Assembly (NCBI RefSeq): GCF_001514265.1
Contig: NZ_KQ948988.1
Coordinates: forward strand, 1,123,395 to 1,187,394
Reading direction: 5' to 3'
From: Streptomyces resistomycificus
GTDB taxonomy: Bacteria > Actinomycetota > Actinomycetes > Streptomycetales > Streptomycetaceae
Length of the DNA: 64,000 bases
The position numbers and the translations under genes are program-made. This document shows, piece after piece, positions 1 to 8,936 of this stretch. Numbering within the stretch: the stretch's first letter is position 1; each line of letters opens with the position of its first letter. The notes beneath the pieces were generated by a model that worked only from the letters and a program-made list of their open reading frames with translations, did no database searches and was not told the origin of the DNA.

Positions 1-2234
1 TGCACTACACCGGGGCCCCCGCACCCGTCGCCGAACTGGCCGAGGCCGCGGGGCTGCCCCTGGCCCGCGTGGTCGAGGACGCCGCGCACGCCCTGGGCGG
101 CACGGTGGGCGACCGGCCCGTGGGCAGCGTGTCCAAGGCGACCTGCTTCAGCTTCTACGCCACCAAGAACCTGCCCATCGGCGAGGGCGGCATGGTCACC
201 ACCGACGATCCGCTGCTCGCCGACCGGATCCGGCGCGGACGGCTGCACGGCATGTCCGCCGACGCCTGGCGCCGCGCACTGCCCGGCGGCACCTGGCGGT
301 ACACGGTGGAAGAGGCCGGCCTGAAGGCCAACATGACCGACCTGCAGGCCGCCATCGGACGGGCCCAGCTGCGGCACCTCGGCGACTGGCAGATGCGGCG
401 CCACGCCCTGGCCGCGCAGTACACGGCGGCGCTGGAGGCGGTACCCGGTGTCGAACCCCTGGAGCCCGCGGCACCCGGCCTGCACGCCCGCCACCTCCAC
501 GTCGTCCGCGTGCTGGAGGGCTACGGGACCGGCCGCGACGAACTCGTCGAGCGACTGGCCGAGCTCGGAATCGGCACATCGGTCCACTTCATCCCCCTGC
601 ACCACATGCCGTACTTCCGCGGTGCCGCGATCATCCCCCCGGGGGGCCTGCCGGGCGCCGACGCGCTGTTCCCGCAGCTGCTGTCCCTGCCGCTGTACCC
701 GCACCTCACCGAGCGCTCGGTCGACAGGGTCTGCTCCCACCTCGCCCGGCTCGCGGCCACCTCCCCGCACCACACCGGCCTGCGCACCCTGGTCGCCGGC
801 GCCGGAGAGGCCGGGCGGGCGCTCGCCCGGGACCTGGCGCACACCCCGCAGTACGGGCTCGAGCCGGTGGGCTTCCTGGACGACGATCCGGCCAAGCGCC
901 GGGCGGGCTTCATCGGGGGCCTGCCGCTCCTGGGCAGCCTGGAGGACATCGGCACGGCGGTGCCGCTGCACCGGGCGGAGGCGGTGGTCGTGGCCATCCC
1001 CGGCCTGGACCCCACCCGGTTCCGGGAGGTGGCGCGGGCCGCCGAGGCCGCGGGCGCCAGTGTGCGCTACCTGCCGTCGTTCATCGCCGCCCTGCGCCGC
1101 GACGTGGTCGGCGACGACATGCGCGAACTGGACGTGCGCGCGCTGATCGGCCGCGCCGAGATGCACGTGGTCAGTCCCGAGGCGCGTGCCACCATCGCCG
1201 GTCGCCGGGTCCTGGTGACCGGCGCCGGCGGCTCGATCGGCAGCGAACTGTGCCACCAGGTCCGCGCCTTCGGCCCGAGCCGCCTCTTCCTCCTCGACCA
1301 CGACGAGTCCAACCTGCACCGGCTCCAACTGGAACTCCAGGGCGACGCCCTGCACTCCGACGACATCGTGATCTCGGACATCCGCGACCGCCCCCGCATC
1401 GACCAGATCTTCCGTACGCTGCGCCCGGAGGTGGTCTTCCACGCGGCCGCGCACAAACACCTGCCGCTGCTCGAACTGCACCCCTGCGAAGGCGTGAAGT
1501 CCAACGTCCGAGGCACTGAGAACCTGGTCCGCGCCGCCGCGGCGGCGGGCACCGCGAGGTTCGTGCTGATCTCCACGGACAAGGCGGCCGACCCCGTGTC
1601 GGTGCTCGGAGCCACCAAGCGACTGGCCGAGCTCATCGTGCACCAAGCCCAGCGGGACGCCCCACCCGGAACCGTGTTCTCGGCCGTCCGCTTCGGCAAC
1701 GTGCTGGGCAGCCGCGGCTCCCTGCTGTCGGTCGTGGCGCAGCAGTTGGGCGCGGGCACACCGGTGACCGTGACCCACCCCGACGCGACCCGCTTCTTCA
1801 TGACCGTCGAGGAGGCCGTCGGCCTGGTCCTGGAGGCCGCCCGGATGGCCCGCGGAGGTGAGGTGTTCGTCCTGGACATGAGCGGACCGGTGCGGATCGT
1901 CGACCTCGTCCGCGAGTTCGCCCGCTCCGTGCACGTCCCCGACGTCGACATCCGCTACACGGGCCTGCGCCCCGGCGAGAAACTCAACGAGACGCTCTTC
2001 TCGGCCCAGGAGAACCACGCCCACACCACCCACCCTCGGATCCTCGCCGCCACGGCCCCCCAGGAACGCTCCGCCGACCTCGCACAGGGTCTGCCCGCGC
2101 TGTACGCCGCCGCGGAGCACAACGACTCCGCCGAGGTACGCCGCGTCCTGACCCGGCTCCTCCCCGGCTTCCCCCCGCCCGCCCCGACCCAGCCCCAGGG
2201 CGGCCTGGCCGACCCGTACCCGGACGACTTCTGA
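1..2234 (+). CDS. DegT/StrS aminotransferase fused to CapD-like NDP-sugar 4,6-dehydratase (5' end outside window)
   Basis: The reading frame is open from base 3, so the start lies upstream of the window. The first ~255 visible residues are the C-terminal part of a PLP-dependent sugar aminotransferase: VVEDAAHALGG, then FYATKN with the Schiff-base Lys codon at 165-167, then GEGGMV. From about base 780 a Rossmann domain begins (LVAGAGEAGRALARDL), followed by the CapD/FlaA1/PglF catalytic domain with NAD motif VTGAGGSIGSE and the STDKA...LGATK active-site signature. Family knowledge: such pairs make 4-amino-4,6-dideoxy sugars from UDP-GlcNAc (PglF plus PglE logic). Here both steps are in one chain, and the membrane helices usual in CapD are absent. 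The stop overlaps the next ATG (TGATG). The fold assignment is firm; the exact sugar is inference. Confidence 0.88.
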   Translation, partial: HYTGAPAPVAELAEAAGLPLARVVEDAAHALGGTVGDRPVGSVSKATCFSFYATKNLPIGEGGMVTTDDPLLADRIRRGRLHGMSADAWRRALPGGTWRYTVEEAGLKANMTDLQAAIGRAQLRHLGDWQMRRHALAAQYTAALEAVPGVEPLEPAAPGLHARHLHVVRVLEGYGTGRDELVERLAELGIGTSVHFIPLHHMPYFRGAAIIPPGGLPGADALFPQLLSLPLYPHLTERSVDRVCSHLARLAATSPHHTGLRTLVAGAGEAGRALARDLAHTPQYGLEPVGFLDDDPAKRRAGFIGGLPLLGSLEDIGTAVPLHRAEAVVVAIPGLDPTRFREVARAAEAAGASVRYLPSFIAALRRDVVGDDMRELDVRALIGRAEMHVVSPEARATIAGRRVLVTGAGGSIGSELCHQVRAFGPSRLFLLDHDESNLHRLQLELQGDALHSDDIVISDIRDRPRIDQIFRTLRPEVVFHAAAHKHLPLLELHPCEGVKSNVRGTENLVRAAAAAGTARFVLISTDKAADPVSVLGATKRLAELIVHQAQRDAPPGTVFSAVRFGNVLGSRGSLLSVVAQQLGAGTPVTVTHPDATRFFMTVEEAVGLVLEAARMARGGEVFVLDMSGPVRIVDLVREFARSVHVPDVDIRYTGLRPGEKLNETLFSAQENHAHTTHPRILAATAPQERSADLAQGLPALYAAAEHNDSAEVRRVLTRLLPGFPPPAPTQPQGGLADPYPDDF

Positions 2235-3271
2235 TGCCCGCGCGCCGCCCCTGGCCGACCTGGGAGCCGAGGCAGCGGGTCCGGCGCCCGCGCCGCCTGC
2301 TGCGCCGCGTCCTGGTCATCGGCCTGGTCGCGGTCCTGGCGCTGCTCGGTCTGGGCGCCGGCGGCGTCTGGTGGGCCACCGACCACTACGGCGACCAGGT
2401 CACCCGCATCCCCGACGCCTTCCCGGAAGGCTCCCGGCCGCCCGAACCCCCCGGACACGACGACGGCACGACCTTCCTCCTGGCCGGCGTCGACAGCCGC
2501 TCCAAGCGTCCCACCACCGGCAGCGACGCCACCGGCCGACTGTGGACGTACGGCGCCCAGCGCAGCGACACGCTGATGCTGGTGCACCTCGGCGGTGACG
2601 AGCACACCGCGTACACCGTCTCCATCCCGAGGGACAGCTGGGTGCCCGTCCCCGGCCACGGCTCGGCGAAGATCAACGCCGCGTTCTCCTGGGGCGGCCC
2701 GCCCCTGCTCATCCAGACCGTGGAGCACCTCACCGGCACCCGCGTCGACCACTTCGGCGTCATCGACTGGCACGGCTTCCGCTCCCTCACCGACGCGGTC
2801 GGCGGCGTCCCCGTCACCATCGCCCAGGACGCCTACGACCCCGAGCAGAACCGCCACTTCACCGCCGGTACCCACGTCCTGAACGGCGAGCAGGCCCTCG
2901 CGTACGTCCGCCAGCGCCACGGTCTGCCCGGTGGCGAACTGGACCGCATCAAGCGGCAGCAGGAGTTCCTCCGCAGTCTGGTCGGCCAGATCCGCGGCGA
3001 CGTGCGCGTCACCGACCCGTTCGGCGCCGACCGCACACTCGACGCGATCACGCGCACCGTGAGCGTGGACGACCGGATGTCCAACGGCGACCTGCGCGCC
3101 CTCGTCCTCGGCCTGCGCCACCTCGACACCGCCGACGCCACGTTCACCACGGCCCCGATCGTCCGCTCGGAACTGATCGACGGGCAGTACGCCCTGATCC
3201 TGGACCGGCAGAGGCTGCGGGCGGAGTGGCAGTCGGTCGAGACGGGACATCCGCCCGGCACCGGGAGGTGA
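2234..3271 (+). CDS. LytR-CpsA-Psr (LCP) family glycopolymer ligase
   Basis: 345 aa. An Arg-rich cytoplasmic start is followed by one transmembrane segment (about residues 22-45) and an extracellular LCP domain. Visible LCP signatures are TFLLAGVDSR, RSDTLMLVHL, SIPRDSWV, KINAAFSWGG and a late LAYVRQRH motif with Arg/His contacts for the polyprenyl pyrophosphate. LCP enzymes transfer undecaprenyl-linked glycopolymers onto peptidoglycan, so the polymer made by this locus may be wall-anchored. The start overlaps the stop of the upstream fusion gene by one base, which implies translational coupling. The length is normal for a single-domain LCP. Confidence 0.9.
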   Translation: MPARRPWPTWEPRQRVRRPRRLLRRVLVIGLVAVLALLGLGAGGVWWATDHYGDQVTRIPDAFPEGSRPPEPPGHDDGTTFLLAGVDSRSKRPTTGSDATGRLWTYGAQRSDTLMLVHLGGDEHTAYTVSIPRDSWVPVPGHGSAKINAAFSWGGPPLLIQTVEHLTGTRVDHFGVIDWHGFRSLTDAVGGVPVTIAQDAYDPEQNRHFTAGTHVLNGEQALAYVRQRHGLPGGELDRIKRQQEFLRSLVGQIRGDVRVTDPFGADRTLDAITRTVSVDDRMSNGDLRALVLGLRHLDTADATFTTAPIVRSELIDGQYALILDRQRLRAEWQSVETGHPPGTGR

Positions 3272-3277
3272 CCCGGC

Positions 3278-4834
3278 ATGCGTCGCGGGCACCCCGGCCG
3301 CCGAGCCCTCCTCGGGAACGGCGCGCGCGCCGGACTGGCCCCCGCCGTCGGCTTCAGCGCCCTCGCCCAGGCGGCCCCCCTGCTGACCAACCTCGTGCTC
3401 ACGCCGTATCTCATCCGGCATCTCGGCCTGGACCGGTTCGGCGTCTGGTCGTTGGTCCTGGTCTTCCTGGCGACGCTCACCGTGCTGGACGGCGGAGTCG
3501 GCGCGTCCCTCGCCCGCTTCCACGCCTACCACGCGGCACGCGGCGACCGGGAGGGCGCGGCGCGGCTGGTGATCGGGTCGCTGGCACTGTTCGCGGCACT
3601 GGGCGCCGTGGTCACCGGCCTGTGCCTGCTGCTCGCCCCGACGATCGTGTCGGCCCTGGACGTACCCCCTCGGCTCAGGGAAGAGGCGCGCCAACTGCTC
3701 ATGGCGCTCGGGCCGTTGCTCACGCTGGCACTGGCGTCCAACTCCGCGATCGCGCTGCTCCAGGCCAACACCCGTTTCCGCACCCTGGCGGGTGTCAGCG
3801 GCGGCTCGTGCCTGGCCTTCGCGACGGCCGTGATCGTGCTGGTCGACGAGGGCGGCGACCTGCCCCTGCTCGCCGTCCTGGCGGCGGGCCGCTACCTGCT
3901 CGTGACGGTCGGCGGGCTGGCCGCGGGCGCGCGGCACCTTCGCGTCCGGCGGCCGTTGCTGCCACCGCGCGCCGAACGCCACGAGTTCTGGGGCTACGCG
4001 CTGCGCATGCAGCTGTCCGGCTTCACGGTCTTCCTCAACGGCGAGATCGACGCCGTGGTGATCGCCGCGCTGCTGCCGGTGCGCTACGTCGGCATCTACG
4101 CCGTCGGCTACCAGGCCGCGACCGCCCTGCGCAGCCTGCCCCTCTACGCCTTCCCGCCGATTCTCACCCGTATGACGCACGTCTACGCCGAACACGGACG
4201 CGCGGGCGCCGCACGGGAGTTCCACCACCTGCAGCCCCGCTGGCTGCCGGCCGTCCTCACCTACGGCGTGGTGACCACCGCCGTGGTGGGGATCGCCGTA
4301 CAGGTCTGGCTCGGCCCCGAACTGGCCCTCGGCGGTGTGGTGGCGGCCGTCCTGCTGGCGGGCTACGCGGTGCAGGTGGCCTTCACCGGTGTGCGGACGT
4401 GCTTCGTACGGGCCATCGGCCTGCCCGGCTACGAGACCCGCTACTCGTGGTGTGCGACGGCGGTCAACCTGGCGCTCACCGTGCCGATGACGCTGCTGTT
4501 CGGCGTCCTCGGAGTGGTCCTGGCGACCGCGATCGGCCTCACGGCCGGGGCCGTGTACTTCGTCGTCCTGTGCCGGAGACTGGCCGATCTGCACGAACGG
4601 CGGCTGCCCGCGCGCTGGCTGCCGGCCACCGCGCTGGCCACCGGCGTGTCCGTCGCGGGAAACCTGTTCGTCCTGTGGCTCGGGTGGCACGGCGTGCTGC
4701 CGCTGCTGCTGGCGGGCGTGCCCGTACTGCTCGGCCTGGCCGCCGCCGCGGCCCTGCTCCGGCCCGGGTTCGGAGCCACCCGTGCCCCCACCGGAAGTCC
4801 CGCGGCGCACGTGGAGAAGGAGGAAGCCGCATGA
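3278..4834 (+). CDS. Wzx-type oligosaccharide flippase (MATE/MOP superfamily)
   Basis: 518 aa, strongly hydrophobic throughout with about 12-14 transmembrane helices. The N-terminal region has the polysaccharide-transporter pattern (LTNLVLTPYLIRHLGLDRFG, then VLDGGVGASLARF). It would flip the undecaprenyl-linked repeat unit across the membrane. The start ATG has a good GGGAGGTG ribosome site, and the stop overlaps the next gene by four bases (ATGA). The neighbouring polymerase, chain-length and glycosyltransferase genes support a Wzx/Wzy pathway. Confidence 0.87.
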   Translation: MRRGHPGRRALLGNGARAGLAPAVGFSALAQAAPLLTNLVLTPYLIRHLGLDRFGVWSLVLVFLATLTVLDGGVGASLARFHAYHAARGDREGAARLVIGSLALFAALGAVVTGLCLLLAPTIVSALDVPPRLREEARQLLMALGPLLTLALASNSAIALLQANTRFRTLAGVSGGSCLAFATAVIVLVDEGGDLPLLAVLAAGRYLLVTVGGLAAGARHLRVRRPLLPPRAERHEFWGYALRMQLSGFTVFLNGEIDAVVIAALLPVRYVGIYAVGYQAATALRSLPLYAFPPILTRMTHVYAEHGRAGAAREFHHLQPRWLPAVLTYGVVTTAVVGIAVQVWLGPELALGGVVAAVLLAGYAVQVAFTGVRTCFVRAIGLPGYETRYSWCATAVNLALTVPMTLLFGVLGVVLATAIGLTAGAVYFVVLCRRLADLHERRLPARWLPATALATGVSVAGNLFVLWLGWHGVLPLLLAGVPVLLGLAAAAALLRPGFGATRAPTGSPAAHVEKEEAA

Positions 4835-5988
4835 ACACCCCCACCACACCCGTCCCTCGTCCGTCCCGGGCCAGGCGAATCCTGATCGTGGCCCAGCTGG
4901 ACGGCTACGCCAACAGCGTCAGGCCGCTGGCCATCCAGCGGTTCCTGGAGGAGCACGGCCACGACGTGCGACTCGTGGACACCAACTGTCTGTCCAGGGC
5001 GGCCAGTGCGCCGGGTTCCATGGGGCGGATGCTGCCGGGCTCGCTGCGGCCCGCCCGGCTCGCCCTGTACGTCAACGACGTGGCGTCCAAACTCCTCACC
5101 CGCCGCTGGGCGTTCGGGCGCCGCCATCTCTCGTACCACGTCCTGCTGACCGACCACCGGCTGCGGCGGCGCATCCTCGCGGACGAGCTCGACGTCGACG
5201 ACTACGACCTCGTCATCTGCGCGACGCCGTACGACGCCGGTGTCCTGACCACCGGCACGTCGGCGCGGACGTTGTACGACTGCCCCAACCCGTGGGCCGA
5301 CGAGGTCTACTGCGAGAGCCGGCTGACGGATCGCCAGCACCGCAGGTTCCGGCGCTGGGAGACCGGGTTCCTGGAGGACATGGAGCACCTCTCCTTCTCC
5401 TGGGAGTCGTACGGCCGTTACGCCCAGGAGCACTACGGGATAAGCGGCGGCAACTTCCTGCAACTCAACTGGGGATGCACTCCGTCGCCGGAGCGCGCCC
5501 GGTTCGCCGCTCCACCCCGCGTGGCCTACCTCGGCTCGCTCAGCTCACGGTTCATCGACCTCTCCCTGCTGGCCCGCCTCAACCGGCGGTACCCGCACAT
5601 CGACGTCTACGGTGGACCGCCGCCCGATCCGGCGCTCGGCATCAACTACCGCGGCTACGCCTCGCCGGAGATCCTGCGCCACTACCAGTTCGGACTGATC
5701 ACCTGCTCGCGCGACCTGCTGCGACGGGAGGGCTTCTCGGCCAAGCACCTGCACTACCTGGCGTACGGCCTCCCTGTCCTGGTGCCCGACTGGCGGCGCC
5801 ACCTCGACCTGCTGCGCGGGTCCGTCCCCTACAGCGAGGAGTCGTTCACGTCGGTCATCGAGGGGCTGAGCGATCCGGAGCGGTGGCGGCGGGCGAGTGA
5901 CACGGCGTACGCACAGGCAGGGCGTCTGGACTGGAACCGGACCCTGGAGCCGCTGCAGCGGTTGCTGGACGGACAGCCGCGGGGATGA
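4831..5988 (+). CDS. GT-B fold glycosyltransferase (GumK-like)
   Basis: 385 aa. The start is the ATG that overlaps the flippase stop, preceded by AAGGAGG. The N-terminal half opens with RILIVAQLDGYANSVRPLAI. The C-terminal half has the donor-binding pattern of GT-B enzymes (VAYLGSLSSRFIDL, YHQ-like YQFGLITCSR, and FSAKHLHYLAYGLPVLVP with the family Glu replaced). It resembles glucuronosyl-/mannosyl-transferases of exopolysaccharide loci, but acceptor and donor cannot be read from sequence. The final 134 bases overlap the 3' end of the convergent polymerase gene. Confidence 0.78.
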   Translation: MNTPTTPVPRPSRARRILIVAQLDGYANSVRPLAIQRFLEEHGHDVRLVDTNCLSRAASAPGSMGRMLPGSLRPARLALYVNDVASKLLTRRWAFGRRHLSYHVLLTDHRLRRRILADELDVDDYDLVICATPYDAGVLTTGTSARTLYDCPNPWADEVYCESRLTDRQHRRFRRWETGFLEDMEHLSFSWESYGRYAQEHYGISGGNFLQLNWGCTPSPERARFAAPPRVAYLGSLSSRFIDLSLLARLNRRYPHIDVYGGPPPDPALGINYRGYASPEILRHYQFGLITCSRDLLRREGFSAKHLHYLAYGLPVLVPDWRRHLDLLRGSVPYSEESFTSVIEGLSDPERWRRASDTAYAQAGRLDWNRTLEPLQRLLDGQPRG

Positions 5989-7264
5989 GCAGGGCCGCGA
6001 CGAGGGTGACCGTCAGCGAGTTGCTGATGTCGAACGACCAGGGGCGTTCCAGGACCGAGGCGAGCAGGACCGGCAGCAGGACGCAGGCCGCGGCGGGGAA
6101 CGCGGCCGTGCCGCCCTTGAGCAGCAGGTGGGCCAGGAGGAGCACGAAGAGGACGAGGCCGACGAGACCGCTTGCGTAGAGGATGTCGATCCACTGGTTG
6201 TGCAGTGACGGCGAGACGGCGGCCGGGATCTCGCCGACCTGGTACTTGCCGGACCAGGCCTTGCCGCCGAAGCCCAGGAAGGGCGAGCCGCCGAGTTCCG
6301 TCCTGGCCATCTCCCAGATCGTGGCCCGGTCACCGAGGCGATCGGCTCCGGGGTGATGGAACGGCGCCGCGAGGCCGATGAAGGACGCCACCCCCAGGAC
6401 CGGCACCGTCAGCAGGATCCGCCCGGGCGAGACCCTCCGGCCACCCTCGCTCATGAGACGGGGACGCAGCAGGACCAGCAGGGCCAGGGCCGCCAGAGCC
6501 GCCACGGTGGCCAGTTTGCTGCCGGTCGCCACGGCCAGGAACGCGACGTAGCAGGCCAGCAGGACGCGGACGCGGCCGCGCAGCCCCAGCCACACGAGGG
6601 GGACACCGAGAGCCAGCAGCAGACTGAAGATGTTCTCGTTGGTGAAGACACCCGCGTAGTGAACTCCCAGCAGGCCGCAGGGGTTGTCGGGCCGGCACTC
6701 CCGCAGGACGCTCGCCGGCTCGACGAGTGCCTCGATGCCGCCGAGGACTGTGAACAGCAGCACGGCGGCCGAGGCGCCCAGGAACGCCGCCCGGCCGGGC
6801 CGCGCGACCACCGCCGCGAGCAGCACCGCGAGCAGGACGAACTGCCGGGGGGCGAGGAACTGTTGCCCGTGCAGGCCGTCGGAAAGGGCGAACAGCGCGA
6901 CGAGCGTGAGAGCGAGGAGCGGGGCGACGTTGATCCGGGGCCGGGTGACGAGCAGCCGGTGGACGACGAACACGACGCAGGTGGCGAGCAGGAGGCCGTT
7001 GGCGACCGACCCGATCTGGTTCACCCACCCCGGGAACCCGATCACCGTCTCTCCCCGCGGGTCGAGCAGCTGTGGCCGCCCCGCGCGGATCACGTACGCG
7101 ACCGTCGGCGCGTTGGCCAGCACGCCGGTCAGGAAGACCACCGTGGCGGTGAGGTCCCAGTCCCGGAAGACGCGGGAGCGTATGAGCGCCACCGCGATCG
7201 GGATCAGCGACAGCACGGCCAGGATGCCGAGGGCCATGACGGTACGGGCCTGGTCCTGTGTCAT
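5855..7264 (-). CDS. Wzy-like O-antigen polymerase/ligase family membrane protein
   Basis: 469 aa with about 10-12 transmembrane segments and a large hydrophilic loop before the conserved Wzy_C region (VHYAGVFTNENIFSLLLALG, then GSKLATVAALAAL, then FLGFGGKAW and LHNQWIDILYASG). The ENxFS and HN motifs are typical of bacterial O-antigen ligases/polymerases. It would polymerise repeat units outside the membrane. It follows the Wzz-like gene with an 18-nt gap and is probably cotranscribed with it from the shared promoter region near 8,780-8,936. The last ~45 residues are low-complexity Ala/Pro/Ser and lie antisense to the convergent glycosyltransferase. Confidence 0.85.
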   Translation of the reverse strand: MTQDQARTVMALGILAVLSLIPIAVALIRSRVFRDWDLTATVVFLTGVLANAPTVAYVIRAGRPQLLDPRGETVIGFPGWVNQIGSVANGLLLATCVVFVVHRLLVTRPRINVAPLLALTLVALFALSDGLHGQQFLAPRQFVLLAVLLAAVVARPGRAAFLGASAAVLLFTVLGGIEALVEPASVLRECRPDNPCGLLGVHYAGVFTNENIFSLLLALGVPLVWLGLRGRVRVLLACYVAFLAVATGSKLATVAALAALALLVLLRPRLMSEGGRRVSPGRILLTVPVLGVASFIGLAAPFHHPGADRLGDRATIWEMARTELGGSPFLGFGGKAWSGKYQVGEIPAAVSPSLHNQWIDILYASGLVGLVLFVLLLAHLLLKGGTAAFPAAACVLLPVLLASVLERPWSFDISNSLTVTLVAALLIPAAVRPATAAAAPGSGSSPDALPVRTPCHSPAATAPDRSAPR

Positions 7265-7282
7265 ACCGGTGCCCCGCTTCGC

Positions 7283-8779
7283 CTAGTCGTGGTGCCGGTG
7301 GGCCCGGGTGACGCCGCCCGTCGCCGGTGCCGCCCGCAGGGGAAGGGCCGCCCGGGCGCTCGTCATCGAGGCCCGGGGACCTGCCACGGGCACGCGGTCC
7401 GTACGGTCCGCGGTCTTCTGACCCGGGTGCCGGGCCGTCGTCCCAGGAGCCTGCGGGTCGCCGTCGCCGGGCGGCTGCCAGTCGGCGAGTCCCTCGGCGT
7501 GTGTCGCGGTCAGGACGGCGCCGAGTACGTGCGCACGGACCGCCGCGAGGGTGTCCAGCGCGCGCCGGGCGTCGTCGCGGCGGGTCTTCCCGGACCGCAC
7601 GACCAGCAGCACACCCTGCGTCATGGAGGCGAGCGCGGCCGCGTCGGCGAACGACAGCAGCGGCGGACTGTCCACCACCACGAGGTCGGCCTCCGCCTCC
7701 AGGGCGCGGATCAGCTTCCCCATCTCGGCGGAGCAGACCAGCGTGCCCGGATCGGCGGGGACGGGGCCGCTCGGCAGGACCCGGACGGTCCCGCCCTCCA
7801 CGCGTTCGAGGGCCTCCGGGAGCGATGCCTGCCCGGTGAGGACGCCGGTCATCCCGGGCGTGCCACGCAGGCCCAGTTCCGCCGCCAGCCGTGGCCGGCG
7901 CAGGTCCGCCTCCACCAGGACGACGCGTCGGCCGGTGCGGGCGACGCTCGTCGCGAGGTCGACGGCGGTGCGTGTTCTGCCCTCGGCGGGGAGCGCGCCG
8001 CAGATCAGCACGGAGTGCGGGATGTCGTCCCCGACGGCGAACCGCAGACGGGTGCGGAGCTGGGCGAGGGCCTCGGTCCGCCGGGTGCTTCCGTTGCGCT
8101 TTCGGGGCCCGCCGGGCGGGGGAACGACACCCAGCGTGGTCAGGCCCAGCCGGGTGCGGACGTCGTCCGCCGAGCGCAGGGTGGTGTCGAGGGACTGGCG
8201 CAGCACCGCGCCGCCCACGCCCACGACGATCCCGGCGAGCAGACCGATGGCCACGTTCACCGCCGGGCGGGGACTGGTGGGCGTCGACGGCGGCTCGGAG
8301 CCCCCGACCACGCTGGCCTTGACCAGGGGCGGGGCGCCGGCCGAGGAGCCCTCGATGGTGGCCAGGTACTTGGTGAACTGGACGGCGGTCTCGTCGGCGA
8401 TCGTCTGCGCCTGCGCGGCCGACCCGTCGGTGACCCGGATGTCGACCAGGGTCGTGTCCAGGGGCGACTGGGCACTGATCTTCTGCGAGAGATGCCCGGG
8501 GGTGGTCCGCAGCCCGAGTTCGGAGATGACCCCGTCGAGCACGGCGGGGCTGGTGACGATGCGGGTGTAGGACTTCACGCGCTGTTGCGTGAACAGGCCG
8601 CCCTGGTAGGCGTCACCGCTGGTCGCGTCGCTGGTGGCGATGAAGAGCTGCGCGGTCGCCGTGTACGTGCGGGGCAGCAGGGCGGTCGCGGCGACGGCCC
8701 CGGCCAGTCCCAGGAGCACGCACACCGTGACGAACCGCCACCTGCGGCGCAGGGCGGCGACGAAGTCGTGGAAATCCAT
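7283..8779 (-). CDS. Wzz chain-length determinant fused to BY-kinase-like domain with degenerate P-loop
   Basis: 498 aa from the ATG at 8779, which has GGAGGGGAG upstream; the longer in-frame start at 8842 runs into the promoter region and was not chosen. The first ~205 residues form a Wzz domain (MDFHDFVAALRRRWRF, TM helices near residues 14-34 and 175-200). A P-loop ATPase domain follows. Walker A reads GALPAEGRTRTA where the family has PGEGKST, so the catalytic Lys is Arg/absent. Walker A' VVLVEADLRRP and Walker B LVVVDSPP remain. The C-terminal tail has no Tyr cluster. It is likely a chain-length regulator with lost or altered kinase activity. Confidence 0.85.
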   Translation of the reverse strand: MDFHDFVAALRRRWRFVTVCVLLGLAGAVAATALLPRTYTATAQLFIATSDATSGDAYQGGLFTQQRVKSYTRIVTSPAVLDGVISELGLRTTPGHLSQKISAQSPLDTTLVDIRVTDGSAAQAQTIADETAVQFTKYLATIEGSSAGAPPLVKASVVGGSEPPSTPTSPRPAVNVAIGLLAGIVVGVGGAVLRQSLDTTLRSADDVRTRLGLTTLGVVPPPGGPRKRNGSTRRTEALAQLRTRLRFAVGDDIPHSVLICGALPAEGRTRTAVDLATSVARTGRRVVLVEADLRRPRLAAELGLRGTPGMTGVLTGQASLPEALERVEGGTVRVLPSGPVPADPGTLVCSAEMGKLIRALEAEADLVVVDSPPLLSFADAAALASMTQGVLLVVRSGKTRRDDARRALDTLAAVRAHVLGAVLTATHAEGLADWQPPGDGDPQAPGTTARHPGQKTADRTDRVPVAGPRASMTSARAALPLRAAPATGGVTRAHRHHD

Positions 8780-8861
8780 GGAGGCTCCCCTCCGCCCCGG
8801 TGTGTTCCGGGCTGTCTTGACGTCGTCCGGCCGAGGGCGCAATATGTGGATTCACAGCTCA

Positions 8862-8880
8862 TTTACGTCGTAAACGTACG
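8862..8880 (+). promoter_or_regulatory. EPS-locus shared motif, copy A
   Basis: TTTACGTCGTAAACGTACG lies between the divergent Wzz-like (leftward) and glycosyltransferase (rightward) genes. It contains the palindrome TTTACGTCGTAAA. Three near-identical 19-mers lie at 12137, 15075 and 22806 (reverse strand), always in front of polysaccharide genes. An operator or alternative-sigma promoter element is inferred; the binding protein is unknown. Confidence 0.7.
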
Positions 8881-8936
8881 ATATCAGCATACGGCGAAGC
8901 GGCACAGTCCTCCGCCGGAACGACTGGACGCAGACC

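Noticed and set aside
1955..4849. A 964-codon minus-strand frame opposite the LCP and flippase genes
   Set aside because: Composition is Gly/Arg/Asp/Gln repeats without motifs. The plus-strand genes have clear families, ribosome sites and coupling.
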